Shown here: positions 26,598 to 35,704 of the stretch, in pieces
Position numbering within the stretch: the first letter of the stretch is position 1
Layout: the number at the start of each line of letters is the position of its first letter
Origin: Nocardia amikacinitolerans NBRC 108937
GTDB lineage: Bacteria; Actinomycetota; Actinomycetes; Mycobacteriales; Mycobacteriaceae
NCBI RefSeq assembly: GCF_001612615.1
Contig: NZ_BDAU01000003.1
Location: 1-64,000 of the forward strand
Direction of reading: 5' to 3'
Length of the DNA: 64,000 nt
Translations under genes and position numbers: made by a program
The notes under the pieces: model-generated
Told to the model about the DNA's origin: nothing
Databases searched by the model: none
What the model saw: only the letters and a program-made list of their open reading frames with translations

Positions 26598-28271
26598 ATG
26601 GACGCCATCGCGACCACACCCACGCCCGTCAACGAACCCGTCGGCAGCTTCGCCCCCGGCACACCCGAACGGGAGCGGCTGCGCGCCCAGCTGACCGAGC
26701 TCGCCACGACGCCGACCGAGGTACACCACGTCATCGGCGGCAAGCATCGCCGCACGGCCGGACCGGGCGTCGAGGTGGTGCAGCCGCACCGGCACGCCGC
26801 GGTGCTCGGCACCCTCACCTTCGCGGAGGCTCGCGACGTGCAGGACGCCATCGAGGCCGCCGCCGCGGCCGCACCGGGGTGGCGCGCGCTGTCGTTCGAG
26901 GACCGGGCCGCGGTGTTCCTGCGCGCCGCCGATCTGCTCGCCGGGCCGTGGCGCGAAACCCTTTCCGCGGCAACGATGCTCGGTCAATCCAAAACCGCGT
27001 ACCAAGCCGAGATCGACGCGCCGTGCGAACTGGTCGACTTCTGGCGGTTCAACGTGCATTTCGCGCGCCAGATCCTGGCCGAGCAGCCGATCTCCACGCC
27101 GGGCGTGTGGAATCGGCTGGAGTACCGGCCGTTGGAGGGCTTCGTCTACGCGATCACCCCGTTCAACTTCACCGCCATCGCGGGCAACCTGCCGACCGCG
27201 CCCGCGCTGATGGGCAACACGGTGCTGTGGAAGCCCGCGCCGACCCAGGCGGTGGCCGCGTACTGGACGATGAAGCTGCTGGAGGCCGCGGGACTGCCGC
27301 CCGGCGTGATCAATCTGGTGCACGGGGCGGGCCCGGAGGTCTCGGACGTGGCGCTGGCCGACCCGCGCCTGGCCGGTGTGCATTTCACCGGATCCACCGC
27401 GACCTTCCGCCACCTGTGGCGCACCGTGGCGACGAATCTCGATCGCTACCAAGGCTATCCGCGGCTGGTCGGCGAAACCGGCGGCAAGGACTTCGTGCTC
27501 GCGCACAGCTCCGCCGACCCGGACGTGCTCACCACGGCGCTGCTCCGCGGGGCGTTCGACTACCAGGGCCAGAAGTGCTCGGCCGCCTCGCGCGCGTTCA
27601 TCCCGAAATCGGTGTGGGCGAAGATGGGCGCCGACCTCGTCGACAAGGCGAACGCGCTGACCTACGGCGACGTCACCGATTTCGGCAACTTCGGCGGCGC
27701 GCTCATCGATCGCCGCGCCTTCACCAAGAACGCCGACGCCATCGCCAGGGCGAAGGCGACGCCGGGCCTGACCATCGCGGCGGGCGGCCGCACCGACGAC
27801 AGCGTCGGTTATTTCGTCGACCCGACCGTGCTGCTCGGCGACGACCCCACCGACGAGGCGTTCCGCACCGAGTACTTCGGTCCGATCCTTGCGGTGCACG
27901 TCTACGACGACGCGTCGCCCGGATCCTTCGACGCCGCGATGGAACTCGTCGACCGCGGCGCGGCTTACGGACTCACCGGCTCGATCGTCGCCGACGACCG
28001 TGCCGCCGTGGCGGCGGCCACCGACCGGCTGCGCTTCGCCGCGGGCAACTTCTACGTCAACGACAAACCGACCGGCGCCGTGGTCGGGCAGCAGCCGTTC
28101 GGCGGGTCCCGCCTGTCTGGCACCAACGACAAGGCGGGTTCCCCGCAGAACCTGCTGCGCTGGGTCTCGCCGCGCACCATCAAGGAGACCTTCGTGCCGC
28201 CCACCGATCACCGTTATCCGCACCAGGCCGCGGCCGCCCACACCTCCGATGCCGAGACGGAGGTGCGGTGA
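26598..28271 (+). CDS. pruA: L-glutamate gamma-semialdehyde (P5C) dehydrogenase
   Basis: 557-aa aldehyde dehydrogenase that oxidises glutamate semialdehyde to glutamate with NAD+, the second step of proline use. ETGGKDF with the catalytic Glu, and YQGQKCSAASRAF with the catalytic Cys, are in the order expected for the PruA group; FTGSTATFR is the NAD-binding loop. GGAGGAACC precedes the ATG at 26598. The stop overlaps the next start as TGATG, coupling it to proline dehydrogenase so that both enzymes of the pathway are made together. Confidence 0.95.
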   Translation: MDAIATTPTPVNEPVGSFAPGTPERERLRAQLTELATTPTEVHHVIGGKHRRTAGPGVEVVQPHRHAAVLGTLTFAEARDVQDAIEAAAAAAPGWRALSFEDRAAVFLRAADLLAGPWRETLSAATMLGQSKTAYQAEIDAPCELVDFWRFNVHFARQILAEQPISTPGVWNRLEYRPLEGFVYAITPFNFTAIAGNLPTAPALMGNTVLWKPAPTQAVAAYWTMKLLEAAGLPPGVINLVHGAGPEVSDVALADPRLAGVHFTGSTATFRHLWRTVATNLDRYQGYPRLVGETGGKDFVLAHSSADPDVLTTALLRGAFDYQGQKCSAASRAFIPKSVWAKMGADLVDKANALTYGDVTDFGNFGGALIDRRAFTKNADAIARAKATPGLTIAAGGRTDDSVGYFVDPTVLLGDDPTDEAFRTEYFGPILAVHVYDDASPGSFDAAMELVDRGAAYGLTGSIVADDRAAVAAATDRLRFAAGNFYVNDKPTGAVVGQQPFGGSRLSGTNDKAGSPQNLLRWVSPRTIKETFVPPTDHRYPHQAAAAHTSDAETEVR

Positions 28272-29236
28272 TGCCCGCCGGACTGCTGCGGCCCGCCCTG
28301 CTCGCGGCGGCCCGCTCCCCGAGGCTCGAGCGCGGCGTCACGCGGATGCGCGCCACCCGCTCGCTGGTCGACCGCTTCGTCGCGGGCTCTACCGAGCCGC
28401 AGGCCATCGCCGCCACCACGGCGTTGCGGAGTTCGGGACGCTTCGTCACCATCGACTACCTCGGCGAGGACACCACCGACCTCGCCCGGGCACGAGACAC
28501 CGTGGCGCACTATCGCGCACTGCTCACGGCGCTCGGCCAACTGCCCGATGCCGCCGAGCCGGGAATCGTCGGCCCGCTGGAGGTTTCGCTGAAACTCTCG
28601 GCGCTCGGCCAATCCCTGCCGCGCGACGGACACCGGATCGCACTCGACAACGCCCGCGAGATCTGTGCCGCCGCGCGCGAGGCGGGGGTCGCGGTCACCG
28701 TCGACGCCGAGGACCACACCACCACCGACTCGACGCTGTCGATCGTGCGGGATCTACGGGGGGACTTCCCCGGCACCGGCACCGTGCTCCAGGCCTACCT
28801 GCGGCGCACCGAGGCCGACTGCCGCGAGTTCGCCGGCCCCGGGTCCCGCATCCGGTTGTGCAAGGGCGCGTACCGGGAGCCGGAGTCGGTGGCCTACCAG
28901 TCGGCCGCCGAGGTGGACGCCGCCTACCTGCGGTGCCTGCGCATCCTGATGGACGGCGCCGGCTATCCGATGGTCGCCACCCACGACCCGGCGATGATCG
29001 AGGCGGCCAAGCGCTACGCCGACCAGGTCGACCGCAAGGCGGACGAGTTCGAGTTCCAGATGCTCTACGGCATCCGCGACGCCGAACAGCGCCGCCTCGC
29101 CGCGGACCGCCATCGGGTGCGGGTCTATCTGCCCTACGGCGACCAGTGGTACGGCTACTTCATGCGCAGGCTCGCCGAACGGCCCGCCAACCTGGTGTTC
29201 TTCCTGCGCGCCCTGGCGCAGGCCAACCGGCGCTGA
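28271..29236 (+). CDS. pruB: Proline dehydrogenase, monofunctional
   Basis: 321-aa FAD enzyme that oxidises proline to pyrroline-5-carboxylate. Typical TIM-barrel landmarks are EVSLKLSALGQ, VDAEDHTTTDSTL, LQAYLRR, RLCKGAYREPESVA, FEFQMLYGIR and YGDQWYGYFMRRLAERPANL; the last holds the substrate-binding YxxRR arginines. Length fits stand-alone enzymes of Gram-positive bacteria, not the PutA fusion. It shares the TGATG junction with pruA. A very strong hairpin follows the stop. Confidence 0.95.
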   Translation: MPAGLLRPALLAAARSPRLERGVTRMRATRSLVDRFVAGSTEPQAIAATTALRSSGRFVTIDYLGEDTTDLARARDTVAHYRALLTALGQLPDAAEPGIVGPLEVSLKLSALGQSLPRDGHRIALDNAREICAAAREAGVAVTVDAEDHTTTDSTLSIVRDLRGDFPGTGTVLQAYLRRTEADCREFAGPGSRIRLCKGAYREPESVAYQSAAEVDAAYLRCLRILMDGAGYPMVATHDPAMIEAAKRYADQVDRKADEFEFQMLYGIRDAEQRRLAADRHRVRVYLPYGDQWYGYFMRRLAERPANLVFFLRALAQANRR

Positions 29237-29247
29237 CCACGTTCCGA

Positions 29248-29282
29248 CCGCCCGGCGTTGTCCAGTCGGACAACCCGGGCGG
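29248..29282. terminator. Hairpin after proline dehydrogenase
   Basis: CCGCCCGG-c-GTTGTCC pairs with GGACAAC-CCGGGCGG around AGTC, about 15 bp with one bulged base, followed by an AT-rich stretch. It reads as a strong terminator. The inner GTTGTCC-N4-GGACAAC also matches the half-sites before pruA, so a double role as operator is possible. Confidence 0.7.
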
Positions 29283-29413
29283 AACATTATTTATCCAACT
29301 CACCGATCACACCGGATTCGTGGTCCGATTAGCTGACTGCCACCAGTGTGATCTGCGTTACCGCGCGTCCCGCGACCCGGGCGCACCGCAATGCAGCGGA
29401 GAAAGGAAGCCGC

Positions 29414-30862
29414 ATGTCCCTCGCGGAGTTGCGCCACCAGATGTTGCGCCGCAAACCCCTCGTCGAAGTCGAGGACGAGACGCCCACCGACGAACGGTTG
29501 GCCAAACACCTCGGCGTATGGCAACTCACCGCGATCGGCGTCGGCGGCATCATCGGCGCGGGCATCTTCACCCTCGCGGGCAGCGTCGCCAACAAGACCA
29601 CCGGTCCTGCCGTGTTGCTGTCCTTCCTGGTGGCGGGCCTGGCCAGCGCTGCGGCCGCGCTGTGCTACGCGGAGTTCGCCGGCATGGTGCCCAAGGCGGG
29701 ATCGGCCTACACCTACGGCTACGTCTCGCTCGGCGAGTTCGTCGGCTGGTTCATCGGATGGGATCTGCTGCTGGAGTACATCGCCGTCGCGGCGGTCGTC
29801 GCGATCGGCGTCTCCGGGTACTTCGGGTTCCTGCTCGACCAGGTGGGCATCACGCTGCCCGACTGGATGCTCGGCGCCTCCGGCACCGGCGACGGTCACG
29901 TCGTCGACGTGTTCGCGATGGTCTTCTGCCTCGGCACGGCGTGGGTGCTCTCGCGCGGTATCCGCAGCGTCGGCCGGTTCGAGACGGTCGCCGTCGGTAT
30001 CAAGGTCGCCCTGGTCCTGCTGATCATCGTGCTCGGCGTATTCCAGATCGACAGCTCGAACTACACCCCGTACTTCCCGTACGGCACCGGCGCGGTGATG
30101 ACGGGCGCGGCCACGGTGTTCTTCGCCGTGTTCGGCTACGACGCGATGAGCACGGCGGCCGAGGAGTCGGTCGACGGCAAGAAGCACCTGCCCAAGGCGA
30201 TCCTGTACTCGCTGGCCATCGCGATGGTGCTGTACGTGCTGGCGACCCTGGTGCTCACCGGCATGCAGAAGTACACCGAAATCGACCCGGAGAGCGGCTT
30301 TTCCAGTGCCTTCGAGGCCGTCGGCATGCCAGGCATCGCCAACATCATCGCGGTCGGCGCCATCGTCGGCATCATCACCGTGGTGCTCACCTTCATGCTC
30401 GGCGTGACCAGGGTCTGGTATTCGATGAGCCGCGACGGCCTGCTGCCCGAGTGGTTCGCCAAGACCCATCCGGAGCGCAAGGTGCCGACCCGCGTGACGT
30501 GGATCGTCGGCATCGGGTCGGCGATCCTCGCGGGACTGCTGCCGATCAACCTGGTCGCCGAGCTGACCAATATCGGCATCCTGAGTGCGTTCGTGGTGGT
30601 CTGCGTGGCGGTGCTGGTGTTCCGCTACACCCGGCCCGAGGTGCCGCGCACGTTCCGGCTGCCGTTCATGCCGGTCGTGCCGATCGTCGGCGTCGTGTTC
30701 TCGGTGTGGCTGATCCTGTCGCTGCCGTGGGAGACCTGGGCGCGCTTCGGAACCTGGCTGGTGGTGGGTCTGGTGATCTACCTCGGGTACTCGCGCACGC
30801 ACTCCAAACTCCAGCAGACCGCGCCAGGCACGCCCGACGCCGTCGGCTCGGCGCGCGAGTGA
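29414..30862 (+). CDS. APC-family amino-acid permease
   Basis: 482-aa integral membrane protein with about 12 hydrophobic segments. The first, ITAIGVGGIIGAGIFTLAG-like (about residues 37-55), has the unwound GxIGxGIF substrate motif of amino acid-polyamine-organocation carriers; the N-terminal HLGVWQLTAIG form is common in cationic amino-acid transporters. Start ATG 29414 follows GAAAGGAAG. Sitting between proline-degradation genes and an Lrp regulator, it may bring in proline or a related amino acid, but the substrate cannot be read from sequence. Confidence 0.88.
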   Translation: MSLAELRHQMLRRKPLVEVEDETPTDERLAKHLGVWQLTAIGVGGIIGAGIFTLAGSVANKTTGPAVLLSFLVAGLASAAAALCYAEFAGMVPKAGSAYTYGYVSLGEFVGWFIGWDLLLEYIAVAAVVAIGVSGYFGFLLDQVGITLPDWMLGASGTGDGHVVDVFAMVFCLGTAWVLSRGIRSVGRFETVAVGIKVALVLLIIVLGVFQIDSSNYTPYFPYGTGAVMTGAATVFFAVFGYDAMSTAAEESVDGKKHLPKAILYSLAIAMVLYVLATLVLTGMQKYTEIDPESGFSSAFEAVGMPGIANIIAVGAIVGIITVVLTFMLGVTRVWYSMSRDGLLPEWFAKTHPERKVPTRVTWIVGIGSAILAGLLPINLVAELTNIGILSAFVVVCVAVLVFRYTRPEVPRTFRLPFMPVVPIVGVVFSVWLILSLPWETWARFGTWLVVGLVIYLGYSRTHSKLQQTAPGTPDAVGSARE

Positions 30863-30904
30863 CCAGCGCGGCGGGGCTTCGAGGATTATTCGGATGAATA
30901 CTTT

Positions 30905-30922
30905 CGAATCGAATCGGATTCG
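30905..30922. promoter_or_regulatory. Candidate Lrp operator
   Basis: CGAATC (30905-30910), GAATCG and GATTCG (30917-30922) make a palindrome with perfect 6-bp ends in an unusually AT-rich stretch 14 bp before the GTG start of the Lrp-type gene. It suits autoregulation. Confidence 0.4.
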
Positions 30923-30935
30923 CTACCGTGAGCCG

Positions 30936-31454
30936 GTGACCAGGAAAGATTCACCAATTCCGCCACCTCAGGCCCCGCCGCGCCGCAGCCGCACGCCGGT
31001 CCCCCTCGACGACATCGACCGCGTCCTGCTCGACGAGCTGGCGCGCGACGGCCGCATGACCAACAACGCGCTGGCCGCCGCGGCCGGTATCGCGCCGTCG
31101 ACCTGCCTCGGGCGGGTGCGGGCCTTGGTGGAGCGCGGCGTGATCCGCGGCTTCCACGCCGACATCGACCCGTCCGCGCTCGGCCGGGGCTTGCAGGCGA
31201 TGATCGCCGTACGGCTGCACGGGAATTCGCGCAAGCACCTCGCCGAGTTCGGCAGGCGGCTCGCGGCGCTCGCGGAGGTGCTCAACGTGTACTTCATCGC
31301 GGGCGCCGACGACTACCTGATCCATGTCGCCACCGAGAACACCGACGAGCTGCGCGGTTTCGTGCTGGAGCACCTGAGCGCGAATCCCGCGGTGTCCTCG
31401 ACGGAGACGATCCTGATCTTCGAGCACCTACGCCCGCAGACGCCGGTGCACTGA
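30936..31454 (+). CDS. Lrp/AsnC-family regulator
   Basis: 172-aa regulator. After a basic, proline-rich leader, an AsnC helix-turn-helix (LDDIDRVLLDELARDGRMTNNALAAAAG-like, about 25-60; PSTCLGRVRALVERGVIRGF) is followed by the RAM ligand domain ending in TETILIFEHL. An ATG at 30894 is in frame, but it lies in the palindromic AT-rich stretch that looks like the operator, so I chose GTG 30936. It is last in the proline block and could sense an amino acid imported by the permease. Its stop is 3 bp from the glpD stop. Confidence 0.85.
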   Translation: MTRKDSPIPPPQAPPRRSRTPVPLDDIDRVLLDELARDGRMTNNALAAAAGIAPSTCLGRVRALVERGVIRGFHADIDPSALGRGLQAMIAVRLHGNSRKHLAEFGRRLAALAEVLNVYFIAGADDYLIHVATENTDELRGFVLEHLSANPAVSSTETILIFEHLRPQTPVH

Positions 31455-31457
31455 GAC

Positions 31458-33212
31458 TTAGACCGATACCCGGTCCGCCTCCGGCGCGCCCGCGATCCCG
31501 CGCGAGTCGGGCGCGCTGAGCCGCACCACGTCGGCGGCCCTGTCGTCGGGCTGCTCGTTGGCGCGCAGTTCGGCCTCGACGCGCACCCGGTAGGTCTCGA
31601 TCTCGCGCTCGATCCGCTCCTCGTCCCAGCCGAGGTACGGGGCGACCAGGCGCGCGACCTCGGCCGCGACCAGCACACCGCGATCACCGGTCTCCACCGA
31701 AAGCCGGGTGCGGCGGGTGAGGACGTCGTCGAGGTGCAGCGCGCCCTCGTGCGTAACGGCATAGACGATCTCGGCCCGCAGGTAGCGGGAATTGCCCAGC
31801 GGCGCACCGAGTTCCGGCTGCGCGAGGATGAGTTCGCGCAGTTCGCCGACGGCGCTGCCGTAGCGGCCGAGCAGGTGCTCGACGGTGGCCAGGTCGACGC
31901 CGAACTCGTCGGCGAGGCGAGCGCGGGACAGCGACAGCTCGCGGTACCCGTGCGCGCCGACCAGCGGCACCCGCTCGGTGCACGACCGGGCGATGCGCCC
32001 GGGCAGATCCGCGACGGCCGCATCGATGGCGTCCTTGGCCATCACCCGGTAGGTGGTGTACTTGCCGCCCGCGACGATCACCAGGCCCGGCACCGGCGTC
32101 GCCACGGTGTGCTCGCGCGAGAGCGCGCTGGTCTGCTCGGAGGCGCCCGCCAGCAGCGGCCGCAGCCCGGCGTAGACGCCGACGATGTCGTCGTGTCCGA
32201 TGGGCTTCTCCAGCAGCCGATTCACTTGGGCGAGAATGTAATCGATGTCGGCGCGGGTGGCGGCGGGGTGGGCCAGATCGTGGTCCCAGTCGGTGTCGGT
32301 GGTGCCGATGACCCAGTGGTCGTCGCTCCACGGGCACGGGATCACGAACAGCAGGCTCTTCTCGGTCTCGGTGATCAGGCCGGTCTCGGAGTCGATGCGG
32401 TCGCGCGGGACGACGATGTGCACGCCCTTGGAGGTGCGGATACGGAAGTCGCTCGCCCCGCCGAGCATGTCCTGGATCTCGTCGGTCCACGGCCCGGCCG
32501 CGTTGACGGTGCGCTTGGCCCGGACCGGGATGTGCCGACCGCTCTCCAGGTCGTGCACCAGCGCGCCGACGATCCGGCCGTCCTCGCGCAGGAAGTCGAC
32601 GACCCTGGCGCTGGAGGCGACCAGCGCGCCGTGGCTCGCGGCCGTGCGCGCCAGCATCATCGTGTGGCGCGCGTCGTCGAGCTGACCCTCGTAGAAGCTC
32701 ACGCCGCCGCGCACGGTTCCGCGCTTGGCGCCGGGGAAACGCGCCAGCGTGGACCGCCTGCCCAGGTGCCGATGGTGCTGCGGCACACCGCGTCCCGCGC
32801 CGAGCACGTCGTACACGCCGACGCCGGCGCCGACCCAGGCCCGGTCCAGACCGGGACGCTCCAGCGGGTAGACGAACTCGACGGGCTTGGCCAGGTGCGG
32901 CGCGAGGGTTTCCAGGATCAGCGAACGCTCCCGCAGCGCCTCGAAGACCAGGGCGAAGTTGAGCTGCTTGAGGTAGCGCAGGCCGCCGTGGACCAGCTTC
33001 GACGACCGGCTCGAGGTGCCGGAGGCGTAGTCGCGGGCCTCGACGAGCCCAACGCTGAGTCCGCGGGTGACCGCGTCGAGCGCGGCGCCCGCGCCGACCA
33101 CACCCGCGCCGATGACGAGCACGTCCAGTTCGGTGCTCGCCATGGCGTCCAGGGCGCGGGTGCGTTCCGCCGGGCCGAGCGCGACGGGGGCGGTGAGAGA
33201 ACGGTCGACCAT
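31458..33212 (-). CDS. glpD: Glycerol-3-phosphate dehydrogenase, FAD-dependent
   Basis: 584-aa membrane-associated flavoprotein that passes electrons from glycerol 3-phosphate to the quinone pool, giving dihydroxyacetone phosphate. FAD motif LVIGAGVVGAGAALDAVTRG (about 31-50), GTSSRSSKLVHGGLRYL (about 64-80), substrate-site DTDWDHDL and the later AGLRPLL / GGKYTTYR segments all fit GlpD. An AAGGAGA site precedes the ATG at 33212. It follows glpK on the same strand by 64 bp, so the kinase and dehydrogenase form a glycerol operon. Confidence 0.94.
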   Translation of the reverse strand: MVDRSLTAPVALGPAERTRALDAMASTELDVLVIGAGVVGAGAALDAVTRGLSVGLVEARDYASGTSSRSSKLVHGGLRYLKQLNFALVFEALRERSLILETLAPHLAKPVEFVYPLERPGLDRAWVGAGVGVYDVLGAGRGVPQHHRHLGRRSTLARFPGAKRGTVRGGVSFYEGQLDDARHTMMLARTAASHGALVASSARVVDFLREDGRIVGALVHDLESGRHIPVRAKRTVNAAGPWTDEIQDMLGGASDFRIRTSKGVHIVVPRDRIDSETGLITETEKSLLFVIPCPWSDDHWVIGTTDTDWDHDLAHPAATRADIDYILAQVNRLLEKPIGHDDIVGVYAGLRPLLAGASEQTSALSREHTVATPVPGLVIVAGGKYTTYRVMAKDAIDAAVADLPGRIARSCTERVPLVGAHGYRELSLSRARLADEFGVDLATVEHLLGRYGSAVGELRELILAQPELGAPLGNSRYLRAEIVYAVTHEGALHLDDVLTRRTRLSVETGDRGVLVAAEVARLVAPYLGWDEERIEREIETYRVRVEAELRANEQPDDRAADVVRLSAPDSRGIAGAPEADRVSV

Positions 33213-33276
33213 GTCGGTCTCCTTCTGTTCGAATCGTGTTGCGCGCGTGCGCATGTGGTCTGGGTGGGCGGGCGGC

Positions 33277-34791
33277 TCAGTGCGCGGGCGCCCAGTCGAG
33301 GGTGCGGCCGATGGCCTTGCGCCAGCCCTCGTATCCGGCGGCCCGCTGCGGCTCGGTCCATTCCGGTCGCCAGCGCGCGGATTCGCGCCAGTTCTTGCGC
33401 AGTTCCTCGGTGCCGCCCCAGAATCCGACCGCCAAGCCCGCGGCATAGGCGGCGCCGAGCGCGGTCGTCTCCGACACCACCGGGCGGCTCACCGGCACGC
33501 CGAGCACGTCGGCTTGGATCTGCATGCAGAGGTTGTTGGCGGTGACTCCCCCGTCCACCTTCAGCACCTCCAGCGCGACGCCGGAGTCCTTGAACATCGC
33601 GTCGGCGACATCGCGGGTCTGGTAACAGATCGCCTCGAGGGTGGCGCGGGCGATGTGGGCGTTGGTGGCGTATCTGGTCAGCCCGACGATCGCGCCGCGC
33701 GCGTCGGAGCGCCAGTGCGGCGCGAACAGGCCGGAGAACGCCGGGACGAAATACACCCCGCCGTTGTCGGCGACCTCGCCCGCCAATGTCTCGCTCTGCG
33801 AGGCGCCCTGGATGATGCCGAGCTGGTCGCGCAGCCACTGCACCGCCGAGCCGGTGACCGCGATCGAGCCCTCCAGCGCGTAGACCGGGTCCTGTCCGGC
33901 GAATTGGTAACAGACGGTGGTGAGCAGCCCGTTCTTCGACCGAACTGGCGTGCCCCCGGTGTTGAGCAGCAGGAAGTTGCCGGTGCCGTAGGTGTTCTTT
34001 GCCTCGCCCGCGGACAGGCACACCTGCCCGATCATGGCCGCCTGCTGGTCGCCGACCGCCGCGGCCACCGGGACCTCGCCCGCCAGCGGCCCCTGCGCGG
34101 TGGTCCGGCCGTAACCCGCGGGATCCGACGACGGCCGGATGGACGGCAGCATGGCGCGCGGAATGTCGAACAGCGCAAGCAGTTCGTCGTCCCAGTCCAG
34201 GGTTTCCAGGTCCATCAGCATGGTGCGGCTGGCGTTGGTCACGTCGGTGACGTGTACGCCGCCGCGCACACCGCCGGTGAGGTTCCACAGCAGCCAGGTG
34301 TCGATGGTGCCGAAAAGGGCCTCGCCGCGCTCGGCCGCCGCGCGCAGACCGTCGACGTTCTCCAGCAGCCAGCGGATCTTGCCGCCCGCGAAATAGGTGG
34401 CGGGCGGCAACCCGGTGCGGTGCCGGATCAGTTCGCCCGCACGGGATTCCAGCTCGGCGGCGATCCGGTCGGTGCGCGTGTCCTGCCAGACGATCGCGTT
34501 GTGGTACGGCCGTCCGGTGCGGCGGTCCCAGACCACGGTGGTCTCGCGCTGATTGGTCACGCCGATCGCGGCCAGGTCCGCGGCGCGCAGGCCGTGCGAG
34601 TTCAGCGCCGTCTGGATGACGGCCGACGTGCGTTCCCAGATCTCGACCGGATTGTGCTCGACCCAGCCGGGCCGCGGCAGGATCTGCTCGTGTTCGAGCT
34701 GGTGCCGGGCGACGACCGCGCCCGCGTGGTCGAAGACCATGAAGCGGGTGCTCGTGGTGCCCTGATCGACCGCACCGATGAGGTCAAGCAT
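33277..34791 (-). CDS. glpK: Glycerol kinase, copy 1
   Basis: 504-aa FGGY kinase that phosphorylates glycerol with [12 protein letters not shown] near the N-terminus binds phosphate, [16 protein letters not shown] and [10 protein letters not shown] form the substrate region, and [17 protein letters not shown] plus [12 protein letters not shown] supply the C-terminal ATP-site motifs. GGAGAG precedes the ATG at 34791. It is first in the leftward glpK-glpD operon, and divergent from an IclR regulator that heads a second glpK. The two kinases are clearly paralogous but well diverged. Confidence 0.94.
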   Translation of the reverse strand: MLDLIGAVDQGTTSTRFMVFDHAGAVVARHQLEHEQILPRPGWVEHNPVEIWERTSAVIQTALNSHGLRAADLAAIGVTNQRETTVVWDRRTGRPYHNAIVWQDTRTDRIAAELESRAGELIRHRTGLPPATYFAGGKIRWLLENVDGLRAAAERGEALFGTIDTWLLWNLTGGVRGGVHVTDVTNASRTMLMDLETLDWDDELLALFDIPRAMLPSIRPSSDPAGYGRTTAQGPLAGEVPVAAAVGDQQAAMIGQVCLSAGEAKNTYGTGNFLLLNTGGTPVRSKNGLLTTVCYQFAGQDPVYALEGSIAVTGSAVQWLRDQLGIIQGASQSETLAGEVADNGGVYFVPAFSGLFAPHWRSDARGAIVGLTRYATNAHIARATLEAICYQTRDVADAMFKDSGVALEVLKVDGGVTANNLCMQIQADVLGVPVSRPVVSETTALGAAYAAGLAVGFWGGTEELRKNWRESARWRPEWTEPQRAAGYEGWRKAIGRTLDWAPAH

Positions 34792-34883
34792 GCGTCTCTC
34801 CGTTGTTGGGTTGTCCGGCGCGCGCGGCGGCCGGTACGCCATGCCGAAGGTAGGCAGCCACCGATGTGGCGACAACGGTGCCC

Positions 34884-34900
34884 GTTCGACAATGTCGAAC
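34884..34900. promoter_or_regulatory. Palindromic operator of the divergent glycerol genes
   Basis: GTTCGACA-A-TGTCGAAC, perfect 8-bp arms around one base. It lies 31 bp before the IclR start and 93 bp before copy 1 of glpK. IclR proteins such as GylR of Streptomyces bind palindromes in glycerol promoters; binding here is inferred. Confidence 0.6.
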
Positions 34901-34930
34901 GTTTCGCGTTTCCGCAGTACAGTCGAGTCC

Positions 34931-35704
34931 GTGCCGGGACCAATTCAGTCGATCGAACGGGCCGCCGCGATCCTGCGGGTGGTCGCCGAGGCGCCCTTCG
35001 GCGTCGGCGTCGGCGAACTCGCCGGCGCGCTCGGCCTGCCGAAGGCCACGGCGCACGGTCTGCTGCGCACCTTGCAGCGCGTCGGCTACATCGAGCAGGA
35101 CGACGCCACCGGCAAGTACCTGATCGGCGCCGCGGCCCTCGGGCTCGCCGACGCCGGGCTCGACACCAACGTGCTTCGCTCCTACGCGATGAACTGGGCC
35201 GACACCCTCGCCGCGCGGTCCGGCGAGTCGGTGCGGATCGGGGCGCTGCGCGGGGAAGGTGTGTCGATCGTGCACCACGTGTTCCGGCCCGACGGCACCG
35301 AACAGACGCTGCGGGTCGGCATCGAGTTGCCCTTGCACGCGACCGCGCTCGGCAAAGTGCTGCTCGCCTACACACCGGGTTTGACCGAACGGGTGGCGAG
35401 CGCGCCGCTGTCCGCCTACACCCGGCGCACGGTGACCGCCCCGCGCGCCGTGCACGCCGAGATCGCGCGGGTGCGCGCGCAGGGCCACGCCGAGGACGTC
35501 GCCGAGTTCGCGTTCGAGCGGGCGTCGGTGGCGGCGCCGCTGCGCGACGCGGGCGGACGGGTGGTCGGCGCGCTCGGCGTGGTCGGCGCCGTCGACCGGG
35601 TGACCGATCCCGGCGTCCGTCCCAAGCTCATCGAACTGGTGCGCGCCACCGCGGCAGCCATTTCCCGAGATCTGGCCGCCGACCGGCCGCGGGTGCGGCT
35701 ATGA
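34931..35704 (+). CDS. IclR-family regulator, GylR-like
   Basis: 257-aa IclR protein: winged helix-turn-helix in the first 70 residues ([25 protein letters not shown]) and an effector domain containing [18 protein letters not shown] and [16 protein letters not shown] at 34931 is preferred: the in-frame ATG at 34892 sits inside the 17-bp palindrome. Its stop overlaps the start of the second glpK (ATGA). The setting matches the glycerol regulator GylR of Streptomyces, which controls glycerol kinase and dehydrogenase genes. Confidence 0.85.
   Translation: MPGPIQSIERAAAILRVVAEAPFGVGVGELAGALGLPKATAHGLLRTLQRVGYIEQDDATGKYLIGAAALGLADAGLDTNVLRSYAMNWADTLAARSGESVRIGALRGEGVSIVHHVFRPDGTEQTLRVGIELPLHATALGKVLLAYTPGLTERVASAPLSAYTRRTVTAPRAVHAEIARVRAQGHAEDVAEFAFERASVAAPLRDAGGRVVGALGVVGAVDRVTDPGVRPKLIELVRATAAAISRDLAADRPRVRL

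Noticed and set aside
28271..29236. PutA-type fusion of the two proline enzymes
   Set aside because: The enzymes are separate coupled genes with a TGATG junction and no DNA-binding domain.
34892..34930. ATG start for the GylR-like regulator
   Set aside because: The ATG lies inside the perfect palindromic operator; the GTG at 34931 starts the domain in the usual place.
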